Positions 1 to 7,472 of a stretch of 10,325 bases of DNA are shown here, piece by piece (position 1 is the first letter of the stretch; each line of letters starts with the position of its first letter). Both the position numbers and the translations under genes were made by a program. The stretch spans positions 1-10,325 of the forward strand of contig LT650028.1 of NCBI GenBank assembly GCA_900128395.1, in the 5' to 3' direction. Origin of the DNA: Stramenopiles sp. TOSAG23-2. Taxonomy: Eukaryota; Sar. Below the pieces are notes generated by a model. That model had not been told where the DNA came from. It was given only the letters and a program-made list of their open reading frames with translations, and ran no database searches.

Positions 1-1
1 T

Positions 2-3000
2 TTAGAACAATTGTATGAAACGATGATGACGGAACGATTAAAAAGTCATCAAACACGTCAATTTCCATTGGAATGGGTTATCGATGCAGCATTGCGGTTT
101 CGACGGGAAGTTGATATGAAACCATTAGTAACTGTCATAGAAGGAGCAGCGGAAACCAGAGCAAGAGAAAAAGCTGGTTTGCCAGATCCACCTTGGGGCA
201 CGAAAGTTCCAATTCATACGTATGTTGAACATATAGACCCGCGTGATACGGTCCGACTGTCGCCTATTTTAAAGGAACGAGTACAAGATGTTATTGATGA
301 ATATGGACCTCCAAATAAAACAGTTACTTGGGTTCATATGGATGGGCATGAAGAGGAAGTTTCTACACCGCTGAAAAAGCCAGAATTTTGTTTTATAATC
401 AAAACGGCCATTGAACAGAGCCATGTAAATCTATTAAATACATGTGGTCGGACGCCATTGTTCAAATGCGTAGACCCTTTGCGTTTATTGCTAAAACGAG
501 GACATGTCGATTGTGCAAATAATTTATTAAATGAGCATCAAGCCGATACACGAGTTTTAGATCAGAAAAAAGTTTCAGTAGAGGATATAATTCGTGGAAT
601 TCACTATCGCAAGGAAAAGACAGATGAAAATGATGAAGATGCGGATAAATCAAGCAGTGAGGACGAGGATAGCGAGGAGGATGGCGCAGTCGTAACTTCA
701 CCATTACCTACAAGAAATGATGCGGGACACGATAGTGGCAGTGAAATAGAAACGGATAGCGAATCTGAAGATGATGATATTTTTGGCCCTAAGGGTAGGG
801 AACATAAAGTGCATGCATCTTTAAAATTTATGAATAAATGGAGTGATAAAGTTTGGTTTCCACTGAGGAACAAAGCGGAACATCTTCGATCTTGTAAAGC
901 ATGGGCGGAGTATACAAGCGTGGGAAACGATTTTACATTTTTTTTTCACAAGCGTGAAGCTTCGACGCAAATACACACTCCTTTGGTAGTTGAGCAAGTT
1001 CAAAAAGAACTCCTTGGATGGGCATTGCTGCGAGAGCAATCGGATTTAGTACAAACAGATACGCATGGCTGGATTGAGTTTATAGACAAGAATGCAACAG
1101 GGGAGCCTTTCTACTATTATCCACAAATGAGAAAAAGCCAATGGAGCAGACCTGTGACATTTGAACCATTGGAAGATTCTAAAGAAGGACTTTCAATCGC
1201 AGCTGAGAAAGAGCGCCAAAAATTGTTAGATGAAAAGACAAAATTAGGGTGGGCGCGTCTGAGTGCTATGAATAAGGAAGAATGGGCTGAATTTCGGCGA
1301 GATTCTACGAAATTGCGAAAAATTGGCCAACTTGATGAATATAGACATGATGAAAGTGGTGGCTTATTTTACTATTCCGAGGATGCTGAAGACAGTGTAT
1401 GGGAAAAACCGAAGGAATTTTTAGCGTTAGAAAAAAGGAAATATAGTTGGCATCTGATTAATCACATGAGCAGAGCAAGATGGCAAGATTTGCTAGATAG
1501 GTCTGAAACAATTAGGCAAATCGATGAATATCATGAGAAAAGGGAGGAAAGGCATGGTTTAATCTTCTATTATAACGAAGACATGGACGTTTGTGATTGG
1601 GCAAAACCGCAAGCCGTTTTACAAGAGGAACAAAATAGATTTGGGAACGAAGTTGGTGGGGAAACTATTGATGATTGGGAAAGAGTTGCGCGTTCATCCA
1701 CATCGCTTCGTACGCTAGCCGCGTGGGAAGAGTTCAGAAACGAAGCTCATGGCGTAATATTCTATGTTAGCACTCGTGGTTATGGTGGTAGTTGGATGAA
1801 ACCAGATAAATTTCTTCGTGCAGAGAAGCGTCACCATGGGTTTGAACTCTTTGCAACACAGGAGTTTGAAGATTATGAAAAATTGAGGAAAAGATCAAAA
1901 CGATTGCGATCAGTTGATCCATGGGAGGAGTGGAGAGATGAAGTTACTGGAGTAGTTTATTATTTTCACAAGCATGAAGAAAATACACAATGGAAAAAAC
2001 CGCATACGATTGTTAAAGCAGAGCAACAACGTAATTTGTGGACACGCAGATACGAATTGTCATCGGAAATTGAAAAAATAGGCCCTTGGGAAGTTAGGCG
2101 AGATAACAATAGTAAAACGGAAGAGGAGGGCATGTGGTGGACAAATACAGAGACTTGTGTGGTTCTGAGCGAACGACCAGCTGAAATGGATGAAGAAGAT
2201 CGTCGTATGCGCCGAAAGCATGCTTTGACGCGGACACAAACGGATGAAGAGTGGAAACAAATGCACGCTGAAGCTGATATTATGCGGGCTGTTGGGCCTT
2301 GGGAAGAATTACACCATCACCCTACCGGTTCGCTGTTCTATTTTAATTCTGACACGGATCGCTATCATTGGGAAAAACCAGAGGAGTTATTGTTAGCAGA
2401 AAAAACAAAACGCGGGACCGATTTAGTTGCAAAAGAGAGACCTGAAGATTGGAGACGAATTCGGACTGAATCTGAAGTGTTACGTACTGTTGGTGATTGG
2501 TCCGAGCTTAGAAATGAGGAAACAGGAATCGTTTTTTACTTCAATTCTACTAGTGTGCAATCATTATGGCATAGGCCAGATGCAATTAAAGAATTAGAGC
2601 AGAAAAAACGTGGATGGTGGATGGTCAACAAACAAACAAGAGAGCAATGGGATCAAATGATTGGTGGGTCTACTTTGCTTCGTGAATTTGAGGCAATGCA
2701 AGAATGGCGTCATCGTGAGACACTAGCAATTTTCTACAATGATATTGTCACTGAAACGACTTCATGGGATAAGCCAGCTATTTTGGTTAAACATGATCGT
2801 GATTCATTAGCTCCTGAAATGGGAGGGTGGTCAGACAGGGAATGGGGATTGGTACGCATGCGGTCGGAAAAAATGCGACGCGTCAATGCATGGCATGAAT
2901 TGCGTGACGGTGCTACCTCTGTTATATTTTATTACAATGACGATACTGGACATTATCAACTGAATAAATCTGAACCTGTATTAGAAAACGAGAAGAGAAA

Positions 3001-6000
3001 AAGGGCATGGACTCTGGTACGGAAACAAAAACATGGTGATTGGGCCGAAATGCGATCCCATAGTAGTGTATTACGAAATGTCTTACATTATCAAGAATTA
3101 AGAGACGATCTTACGCAAGCAGTGTTTTACTACGATACGAAAAGTCCTGTTGGTCAATGCAGCTGGAAAAAACCAGATGAACTGTGGGAATATGAAAAAG
3201 TTGAACGTGGGAGGCAAATTGTTAAAAATCAACCTCCAGAAGATTGGTTAGATTTACGCTTACGAGCGCAAGAAATTCGTCGTATTAAGCGTTGGTTCGA
3301 GTTTCGTGAACCAGATACCGGGATGACGTTTTATTTTAATGATGATACAGAAGAAAGCAGTTGGGAAAAGCCAATTGAAATAATTGATTACGATGCTATC
3401 TCAAGGGGTTGGCAGAGAATTTTGAACGAATCGAAGGATGTGGAAGAAACTCACCTTGATGGTAAGTGGGAAGAAATTATCGAGGATAGATTTGGGGCAA
3501 CGTTTTATAAGAATACAAAGGAACTTCGTTGTGCAAAATTACCATTTTGTCAATGGGCTAAACCACAAGACATCATTGATGTAGAAGATGCTGAGCGACT
3601 TAAAATTAAATTGAATAGACCGATTGCGCTATGTGAAGAATTTATCTCCGATGTCACCAATTGGACGAGAATTTTACAGCGTAGCAAAAAAATTCGAAAT
3701 AAGCCGTATCTAAACAATGGTTGGGTAGAATACTTTGATGATTACTCTGGGATTCACTTCTTTCATAAAGAAGATCAACTTGGTCAAAATAATCCATACT
3801 CAGATAGCATAGAGCTGAAGCAAAATTCTTTAGACGGTGGTGGTAGCGGATTTAAAGGAATTGGCCAAGCATCATCGATTGCGGAGGTTCAGGTTTCTTT
3901 CGTTAAACCACACGCATTTCGAAAATACGATCGGAAAATGTTCTTTTGGGCTACTCTCATTCGACGCTCGATAAAATTACGCACGTTTACACAGAAAGGC
4001 TGGACGGAATACGTGGATACGCGGTTGAACGATTACTTTTATGTTCATGAGAAAGACGAGTTGCGTTCATGGAAAAAGCCGAGTGAAATTTTGAAAGATG
4101 ACGAAGATGAGGCATGGGAGGTAATCATTGCTGATGTAGAGCAGGTCTTAGGTCATGAGCAACGTGGTCCTAGTGGTTGGAAAGTTATGAGACACAAATT
4201 ATCTAAGCAACAAGTGTATCATCACAAACATCTAGGTTGTACATGGATTAAACCACAAGCAGTAATTGATGATAGTAGGGCGTTACAGCGTAAAAAGAAA
4301 GAATTGGAAGACTTAGAAAGAAGGAGCAAGACTTTAGAAAGGGATAAAGCAGATGCAAAAAGAATCGGTGGGTACCTAGCCCATGCCAAGAAAATTAAGG
4401 AAAGCATCGTATTAGCTAGTGAAAATTTGCTAGATGACAATTTTGAAAGTGATCAAGAGGATGATGACGAGGATATGACACAAGAGGAAAAACATTTGTT
4501 AAAATTAAAACGAAGGCGTGAACGTTTAGCGTTAGTGTTGGAAGAAGATGATAGATTAAGAAGAAATAAAAAGAAAAAGAAAAATATGACGCGTAGAAAA
4601 CGCCGTTTAGGGGAAAGGTTGGCTCATTCAAAACAATTATTATCAGAAATCCATTTATTTGTTGAAGAAGCCACAGAAAGAAAGAATTTGGGATTTCAAA
4701 TATGTACATGGGGTTGTGGTGAGTGGCTATTGATGGCGGAGCAAAAGCATCATGTGGCAAATACTTGCCCCAAGCGGATGCTGCCTTGTAATTTGAAGTG
4801 TGGACTCTTTCTTCGAGCTGAATTTTGGGATTGGGCTGGAACTAGGGAAACACATGAAGAAAATGAATGTGTCAAAAGAAAGGTCATGTGTCCACAAGGT
4901 TGTAAAAAAGCGGTTGTGTTTGAAGATTTGGAAGTTCATTGTCAAACCCAATGTGCAAAAAGACGTATTCCACCATTGCATTGTCGTCTAGATTGTGGTA
5001 TGGTGTGGATTGGCGGTATGGATAGGTACAAAGCTATGTTGCAGGAACGAGAAGAGCATGAGAAAGAAGAATGCCAAGAAAGAATTGTCCAATGTGATTG
5101 GGTCAATATCAAGAAGGATAACATGCGATGCATGGCAGAGGTTAAAGCTAAAGATCTTCGAGCACATCGACAAGAACATGTTAAAACATTTGGTATCAGT
5201 TATTTCAGAGTACATGGTGGGCATTCTTACAAAGTTCCACGTAAGACGAAAGAGTTAAAGTTTCAACTATGGGGAGGTGGTGGCGGTGGTGGGCATTTAT
5301 TTGGTAGTAACGGTGGTGGTGGAACCGGTGGGGGTGGTGGTTATATTGAGGGTATTTTAAAAGTAACACCTGGAGAAACACTAGACATTGTTGTAGGAGC
5401 TGGTGGTGATGGTGGTGTTCACGGAACATTAATTCCAAATAAAAATTCGTTGGCAGAAGCTAAATACGATATGGGTATTGCATATGGTGGTGAACCTGGT
5501 GGCGGTAATGGATATGCATCCAATGGTGCATGGGCTGCTGGTGCTGGAGGAGGATTTACTGCAATTTTTCGAAATGGACCATGGGGCAAAGAGACTATCC
5601 TTGTCGCTGGTGGCGGCGGAGGTGGTGGTTCAAGAAATGGTTGTCCAGGAGGAGGATTTGAAGGTGGCCAAACGGCTGATGATCCAAGAAATGGCAAAGG
5701 CGGTACACAACTTGAAGGTGGTGAAGGTGGCCATTTTCCATTAAATGAAAATTGGTCCTGGGATGGCGATGAAAATAATATTATAGGTAAAGAGGGTGGG
5801 CAATGGCAAGGTGGACATGGATCAATTTTTGGTGCAGGTGGTGGAGGTGGTTTCTTTGGTGGTGGTGGTGGTGGATCAACACCAGGTATTGTTGGTGGCG
5901 GCGGTGGTGGTTCGTCTTACGCAAGTGACGCTGTTAAGCATGTTGTAACTTTAATTGGTGAAGTTGATCAGCCAGGTGGTATGAATAGAAAACCACCAAC

Positions 6001-6136
6001 TGCGGTTGGTTTGGGAGAGTGGGACCCAATTGCGGGATTTGCTGGGCAAGGTGGCCCTGCAAACGAAAAAATGGTTGAACGTGGTAGAGATGGTTGTGTC
6101 ATTATTCGAACACCAGGGTTTTATCAATTAGACTGA
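2..6136 (+). CDS. Giant WW-repeat / TRAF zinc finger / glycine-rich scaffold protein (5' partial)
   Basis: The frame is open from the window edge and ends in TGA at 6134-6136, so the true start is probably upstream; the first in-frame ATG is at 23. Residues are numbered from the codon at 11. Seen in order: an N-terminal region with an ankyrin-like stretch (about 141-178, GRTPL at 146-150); an acidic Ser/Asp/Glu linker (about 205-262) with CK2-like sites; about 17 WW-like modules (277-1425); a charged coiled coil (about 1424-1556) with an acidic patch near 1481-1490 and a basic cluster at 1517-1534; five Cys/His fingers (1565-1723); and a glycine-rich domain (about 1727-2037). No membrane helix or signal peptide is visible in this part. 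WW domains bind proline-rich peptides and TRAF-type fingers mediate protein contacts, so an intracellular scaffold is inferred. There is no RING or kinase domain, so it is not obviously an enzyme. I do not recognise a named orthologue. Confidence 0.93.
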   Translation, partial: LEQLYETMMTERLKSHQTRQFPLEWVIDAALRFRREVDMKPLVTVIEGAAETRAREKAGLPDPPWGTKVPIHTYVEHIDPRDTVRLSPILKERVQDVIDEYGPPNKTVTWVHMDGHEEEVSTPLKKPEFCFIIKTAIEQSHVNLLNTCGRTPLFKCVDPLRLLLKRGHVDCANNLLNEHQADTRVLDQKKVSVEDIIRGIHYRKEKTDENDEDADKSSSEDEDSEEDGAVVTSPLPTRNDAGHDSGSEIETDSESEDDDIFGPKGREHKVHASLKFMNKWSDKVWFPLRNKAEHLRSCKAWAEYTSVGNDFTFFFHKREASTQIHTPLVVEQVQKELLGWALLREQSDLVQTDTHGWIEFIDKNATGEPFYYYPQMRKSQWSRPVTFEPLEDSKEGLSIAAEKERQKLLDEKTKLGWARLSAMNKEEWAEFRRDSTKLRKIGQLDEYRHDESGGLFYYSEDAEDSVWEKPKEFLALEKRKYSWHLINHMSRARWQDLLDRSETIRQIDEYHEKREERHGLIFYYNEDMDVCDWAKPQAVLQEEQNRFGNEVGGETIDDWERVARSSTSLRTLAAWEEFRNEAHGVIFYVSTRGYGGSWMKPDKFLRAEKRHHGFELFATQEFEDYEKLRKRSKRLRSVDPWEEWRDEVTGVVYYFHKHEENTQWKKPHTIVKAEQQRNLWTRRYELSSEIEKIGPWEVRRDNNSKTEEEGMWWTNTETCVVLSERPAEMDEEDRRMRRKHALTRTQTDEEWKQMHAEADIMRAVGPWEELHHHPTGSLFYFNSDTDRYHWEKPEELLLAEKTKRGTDLVAKERPEDWRRIRTESEVLRTVGDWSELRNEETGIVFYFNSTSVQSLWHRPDAIKELEQKKRGWWMVNKQTREQWDQMIGGSTLLREFEAMQEWRHRETLAIFYNDIVTETTSWDKPAILVKHDRDSLAPEMGGWSDREWGLVRMRSEKMRRVNAWHELRDGATSVIFYYNDDTGHYQLNKSEPVLENEKRKRAWTLVRKQKHGDWAEMRSHSSVLRNVLHYQELRDDLTQAVFYYDTKSPVGQCSWKKPDELWEYEKVERGRQIVKNQPPEDWLDLRLRAQEIRRIKRWFEFREPDTGMTFYFNDDTEESSWEKPIEIIDYDAISRGWQRILNESKDVEETHLDGKWEEIIEDRFGATFYKNTKELRCAKLPFCQWAKPQDIIDVEDAERLKIKLNRPIALCEEFISDVTNWTRILQRSKKIRNKPYLNNGWVEYFDDYSGIHFFHKEDQLGQNNPYSDSIELKQNSLDGGGSGFKGIGQASSIAEVQVSFVKPHAFRKYDRKMFFWATLIRRSIKLRTFTQKGWTEYVDTRLNDYFYVHEKDELRSWKKPSEILKDDEDEAWEVIIADVEQVLGHEQRGPSGWKVMRHKLSKQQVYHHKHLGCTWIKPQAVIDDSRALQRKKKELEDLERRSKTLERDKADAKRIGGYLAHAKKIKESIVLASENLLDDNFESDQEDDDEDMTQEEKHLLKLKRRRERLALVLEEDDRLRRNKKKKKNMTRRKRRLGERLAHSKQLLSEIHLFVEEATERKNLGFQICTWGCGEWLLMAEQKHHVANTCPKRMLPCNLKCGLFLRAEFWDWAGTRETHEENECVKRKVMCPQGCKKAVVFEDLEVHCQTQCAKRRIPPLHCRLDCGMVWIGGMDRYKAMLQEREEHEKEECQERIVQCDWVNIKKDNMRCMAEVKAKDLRAHRQEHVKTFGISYFRVHGGHSYKVPRKTKELKFQLWGGGGGGGHLFGSNGGGGTGGGGGYIEGILKVTPGETLDIVVGAGGDGGVHGTLIPNKNSLAEAKYDMGIAYGGEPGGGNGYASNGAWAAGAGGGFTAIFRNGPWGKETILVAGGGGGGGSRNGCPGGGFEGGQTADDPRNGKGGTQLEGGEGGHFPLNENWSWDGDENNIIGKEGGQWQGGHGSIFGAGGGGGFFGGGGGGSTPGIVGGGGGGSSYASDAVKHVVTLIGEVDQPGGMNRKPPTAVGLGEWDPIAGFAGQGGPANEKMVERGRDGCVIIRTPGFYQLD
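839..4285 (+). other. Array of about 17 WW-like domains alternating with a conserved helix (protein repeat)
   Basis: Each unit of about 55-70 residues has a predicted helix, roughly [DE]-W-x2-[LMIV]-x2-[RS]-S-x2-[LIM]-R, followed by a WW domain and a charged tail rich in EK/KRG. Units with both WW tryptophans are W354/W378, W572/W595, W638/W661, W764/W787, W830/W853, W899/W919, W1095/W1118, W1153/W1182, W1331/W1354 and W1390/W1412. Their spacing of 20-24 residues (29 in the W1153 unit, which has an insertion) and the central FYY/FYF plus final W-x-K/R-P fit the WW family. Three units have Tyr at the first position (Y444, Y507, Y1027). Four are degenerate: the first (W298), W693, W961 (Leu at 984) and W1238, which carries a Gly/Ser-rich insertion. 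The DNA copies have diverged, so this is an old protein repeat and not a recent DNA tandem duplication. Confidence 0.88.
4280..4678 (+). other. Coiled-coil and basic segment of the giant protein
   Basis: Residues about 1424-1556 are dominated by Lys, Glu, Arg and Leu with heptad-like leucines, which suggests a coiled coil. An acidic patch near 1481-1490 interrupts it. A Lys/Arg cluster follows at 1517-1534 and could serve as a nuclear localisation signal. The segment separates the WW array from the zinc fingers and may mediate oligomerisation, as coiled coils do in TRAF proteins. Both roles are inferred from composition only. Confidence 0.6.
4703..5179 (+). other. Five TRAF-type zinc fingers in the giant protein
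   Basis: The Cys and His residues form five ordered sets: C1565/C1569/H1581/C1586; C1593/C1597/H1615/C1620; C1627/C1631/H1643/C1648; C1658/C1662/H1683/C1688; and C1695/C1707/H1719/H1723. The first four follow C-x3-C-x(11-20)-H-x4-C, with the basic-hydrophobic-Cys spacer between fingers that is typical of the TRAF-type zinc finger family. The fifth is divergent, ending H-x3-H. The family is mostly a protein-interaction platform. No RING domain precedes the fingers in the visible part, so ubiquitin ligase activity is not supported. Confidence 0.8.
5189..6121 (+). other. C-terminal glycine-rich domain, ALK/LTK-like
   Basis: Residues about 1727-2037 hold many Gly runs separated by conserved non-Gly segments. 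These include a hydrophobic strand ending in W before the first Gly run, a VTPGE-type segment near 1790, ILVAGGGG near 1868, FFGGGGG near 1953, GGGGGSSY near 1968 and a closing VIIRT strand. The order matches the glycine-rich domain of ALK and LTK receptors and of many uncharacterised protist proteins, which folds into beta strands and polyglycine helices. In ALK it is extracellular and binds ligands. Here it follows zinc fingers with no membrane segment between, so an intracellular position is likely. The Gly codons make the plus strand strongly G-rich. Confidence 0.78.
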
Positions 6137-6268
6137 AGAAGTTGAGATAAGATATATATAATCAACCAAGATATTACTCCTCTTGTATGATACGCGTATG
6201 ATATTTAATTATTTAATTAATGCATTAACTTATTTTTTAATTTACTCATGTTAATTAATATGTATAAA

Positions 6269-6274
6269 AATAAA
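6269..6274 (+). terminator. Poly(A) signal AATAAA for the giant gene
   Basis: A canonical AATAAA lies 133 bases past the TGA stop of the giant gene, in the convergent spacer. The spacing is plausible for a 3' UTR. The hexamer is common by chance in DNA this AT-rich, so the call is moderate. Confidence 0.45.
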
Positions 6275-6306
6275 TGATGTGTACGCGCTATTTTGTTACC
6301 AACACT

Positions 6307-6312
6307 TTTATT
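6307..6312 (-). terminator. Poly(A) signal AATAAA for the RRM gene
   Basis: TTTATT on the plus strand reads AATAAA on the minus strand, about 130 bases past the stop of the RRM gene. It lies about 35 bases from the opposing signal of the convergent neighbour, so the two 3' ends would nearly meet or overlap. Confidence 0.45.
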
Positions 6313-6440
6313 TTTATAAAAAAAAATGTAAAAATATATTTATACAAGATGCATCATACGAGGCGTATAACTTTTAAGCGTAGAATATTATTGGATACGA
6401 AGTATAATATTAACTTTAAGATTTTAACCCCATCATCATT

Positions 6441-7472
6441 TTACCGACCTCGCTTCTTTTTAGAAACAGGTTTTTTTGAATCTTTTCGCTTGCGTTTGTG
6501 TTTAATTCGTAAATAAGCTCCAAATTTTGCTTTTTCACCTTGAAACCTATTGCCACTACGTTTATTACTATTATTATTATTATTATTATTCTTATTGTTG
6601 TTGTTACCATCTCCCATATTTTTCTTTGTTTTTTTCTCCATTGCTTTTTGTTTTTTCTCTTCTAATTGTTTTTTATTCACAACTTTCGTTATACGTAGTT
6701 GACGTGATTCAAATTGAGTGCCATTTAATGCAAGTGCTTCTTTTACATATGAACGGTCTGAAAATGCAATATATCCAAAACCTTTTCCAACGTTTTTTGC
6801 TTTATCCCTAATTAACCTCACATTTATTATACATTCATCTCCCCCACTTATACCTAAAGCAAATATCTGCCTTAATGCCTCTTCTGATGCATCAAAAGGT
6901 ATATTTCCAACAAAAACACTTTTTTTTGTAGATGCTATTCCACTAGTTGATTCAGAAACACTATCTATACGTAGATGGTTACCATGGAATATACTATTAT
7001 TACTTTCCAAAGCTTTTGCAACACTATCCTTGTTTTTAAATACAACGTATGCATTGCAAGTATCTTTCACATCGCGATTTACTTTACCTTGGATAACACT
7101 AGCTTTACGGAATAATTTATAATTATTAGCTTCACTAACTTTTGTTCCAACGACAGCAACAGATCTTATACGTACAGACTCAACTGGTCCATGTTTTTTA
7201 AAAAATTTAATAATTTCTTTCGATTTAATATCTACTGGAACATTTCCAACAAAAATAGTCCTGGCATCCTTCGCTTTTTTTTCTTCACGAGTTATTGAAT
7301 GTTTTTTTCTCTTCTTGTTTTTATCATTTTTTTTAATACGCTTCTTTTTATTTGCTAAATCTTCTTTTAACTTTTCATTATCAACTTTAACTAATTCTGG
7401 TTTATATGCTTGTACAGTTTTATCTGTTAATGTGGATGATAATAAGCCTGGTGTGTATTTACTATCGCTCAT
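6441..7472 (-). CDS. NOP12: Nop12/RBM34-family nucleolar RNA-binding protein (two RRMs)
   Basis: This complete 343-residue frame starts with ATG at 7470-7472, with A at -3, and ends in TAA. The N-terminus is basic, with a Lys/Arg stretch at about 42-68. RRM1 runs from about 71 to 170, with RNP2 TIFVGN at 72-77 and RNP1 NAYVVF at 140-145; the long basic loop between them and the ESVRIRSV stretch near 98-105 are typical of Nop12/RBM34. RRM2 runs from about 184 to 265, with RNP2 VFVGNIPF at 186-193 and RNP1 KGFGYIAF at 230-237. An Asn-rich stretch (about 287-303) and a Lys/Arg tail follow, fitting nucleolar targeting. Yeast Nop12 acts in large-subunit pre-rRNA processing, and the same role is inferred here. 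The family call is firm; strict orthology is not tested. Confidence 0.88.
   Translation of the reverse strand: MSDSKYTPGLLSSTLTDKTVQAYKPELVKVDNEKLKEDLANKKKRIKKNDKNKKRKKHSITREEKKAKDARTIFVGNVPVDIKSKEIIKFFKKHGPVESVRIRSVAVVGTKVSEANNYKLFRKASVIQGKVNRDVKDTCNAYVVFKNKDSVAKALESNNSIFHGNHLRIDSVSESTSGIASTKKSVFVGNIPFDASEEALRQIFALGISGGDECIINVRLIRDKAKNVGKGFGYIAFSDRSYVKEALALNGTQFESRQLRITKVVNKKQLEEKKQKAMEKKTKKNMGDGNNNNKNNNNNNNSNKRSGNRFQGEKAKFGAYLRIKHKRKRKDSKKPVSKKKRGR
6564..6605 (-). repeat. Trinucleotide microsatellite encoding an Asn run
   Basis: A run of ATT triplets with GTT, CTT and ACT interruptions on the plus strand encodes 12 Asn with one Lys and one Ser in the minus-strand RRM protein. Seven ATT units in a row lie at 6570-6590. 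It sits in the linker between RRM2 and the basic tail, so length variation would probably be tolerated. Confidence 0.85.

Larger units (their letters stand above)
6137..6440. other. AT-rich convergent intergenic region
   Basis: This spacer separates the 3' ends of the giant gene (plus) and the RRM gene (minus). It is very AT-rich, with TTTAATTA-like runs near 6202-6222 and a 10-base palindrome ATACGCGTAT at 6190-6199. It contains a poly(A) signal for each strand. I see no gene, tRNA or transposon in it; the open frames across it are low-complexity translations. Confidence 0.7.

Noticed and set aside
11-25. TTG at 11 or ATG at 23 as the true start of the giant gene
   Set aside because: The frame stays open to the window edge (codons from position 2), and eukaryotic TTG starts are rare. 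A start upstream of the window is more likely, though the ATG at 23 cannot be excluded.
4416-5258. Several 60-115-codon frames overlapping the coiled-coil and zinc-finger coding region on both strands
   Set aside because: They lie inside the giant gene and have no recognisable domains. The plus-strand Cys/His pattern explains this DNA.
5205-5697. Minus-strand frames rich in Pro and His opposite the glycine-rich domain
   Set aside because: They are the reverse complement of GGN codons (NCC, and CAC in other frames). The plus-strand frame has clear domain conservation.
6274-6516. An 80-codon plus-strand frame starting in the convergent spacer
   Set aside because: It translates AT-rich spacer and then the antisense of the RRM gene's basic tail; no family features.
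6527-7122. Plus-strand frames across the RRM gene
   Set aside because: They are shadows of the minus-strand gene; Tyr/Cys runs arise from the antisense of the Asn microsatellite.
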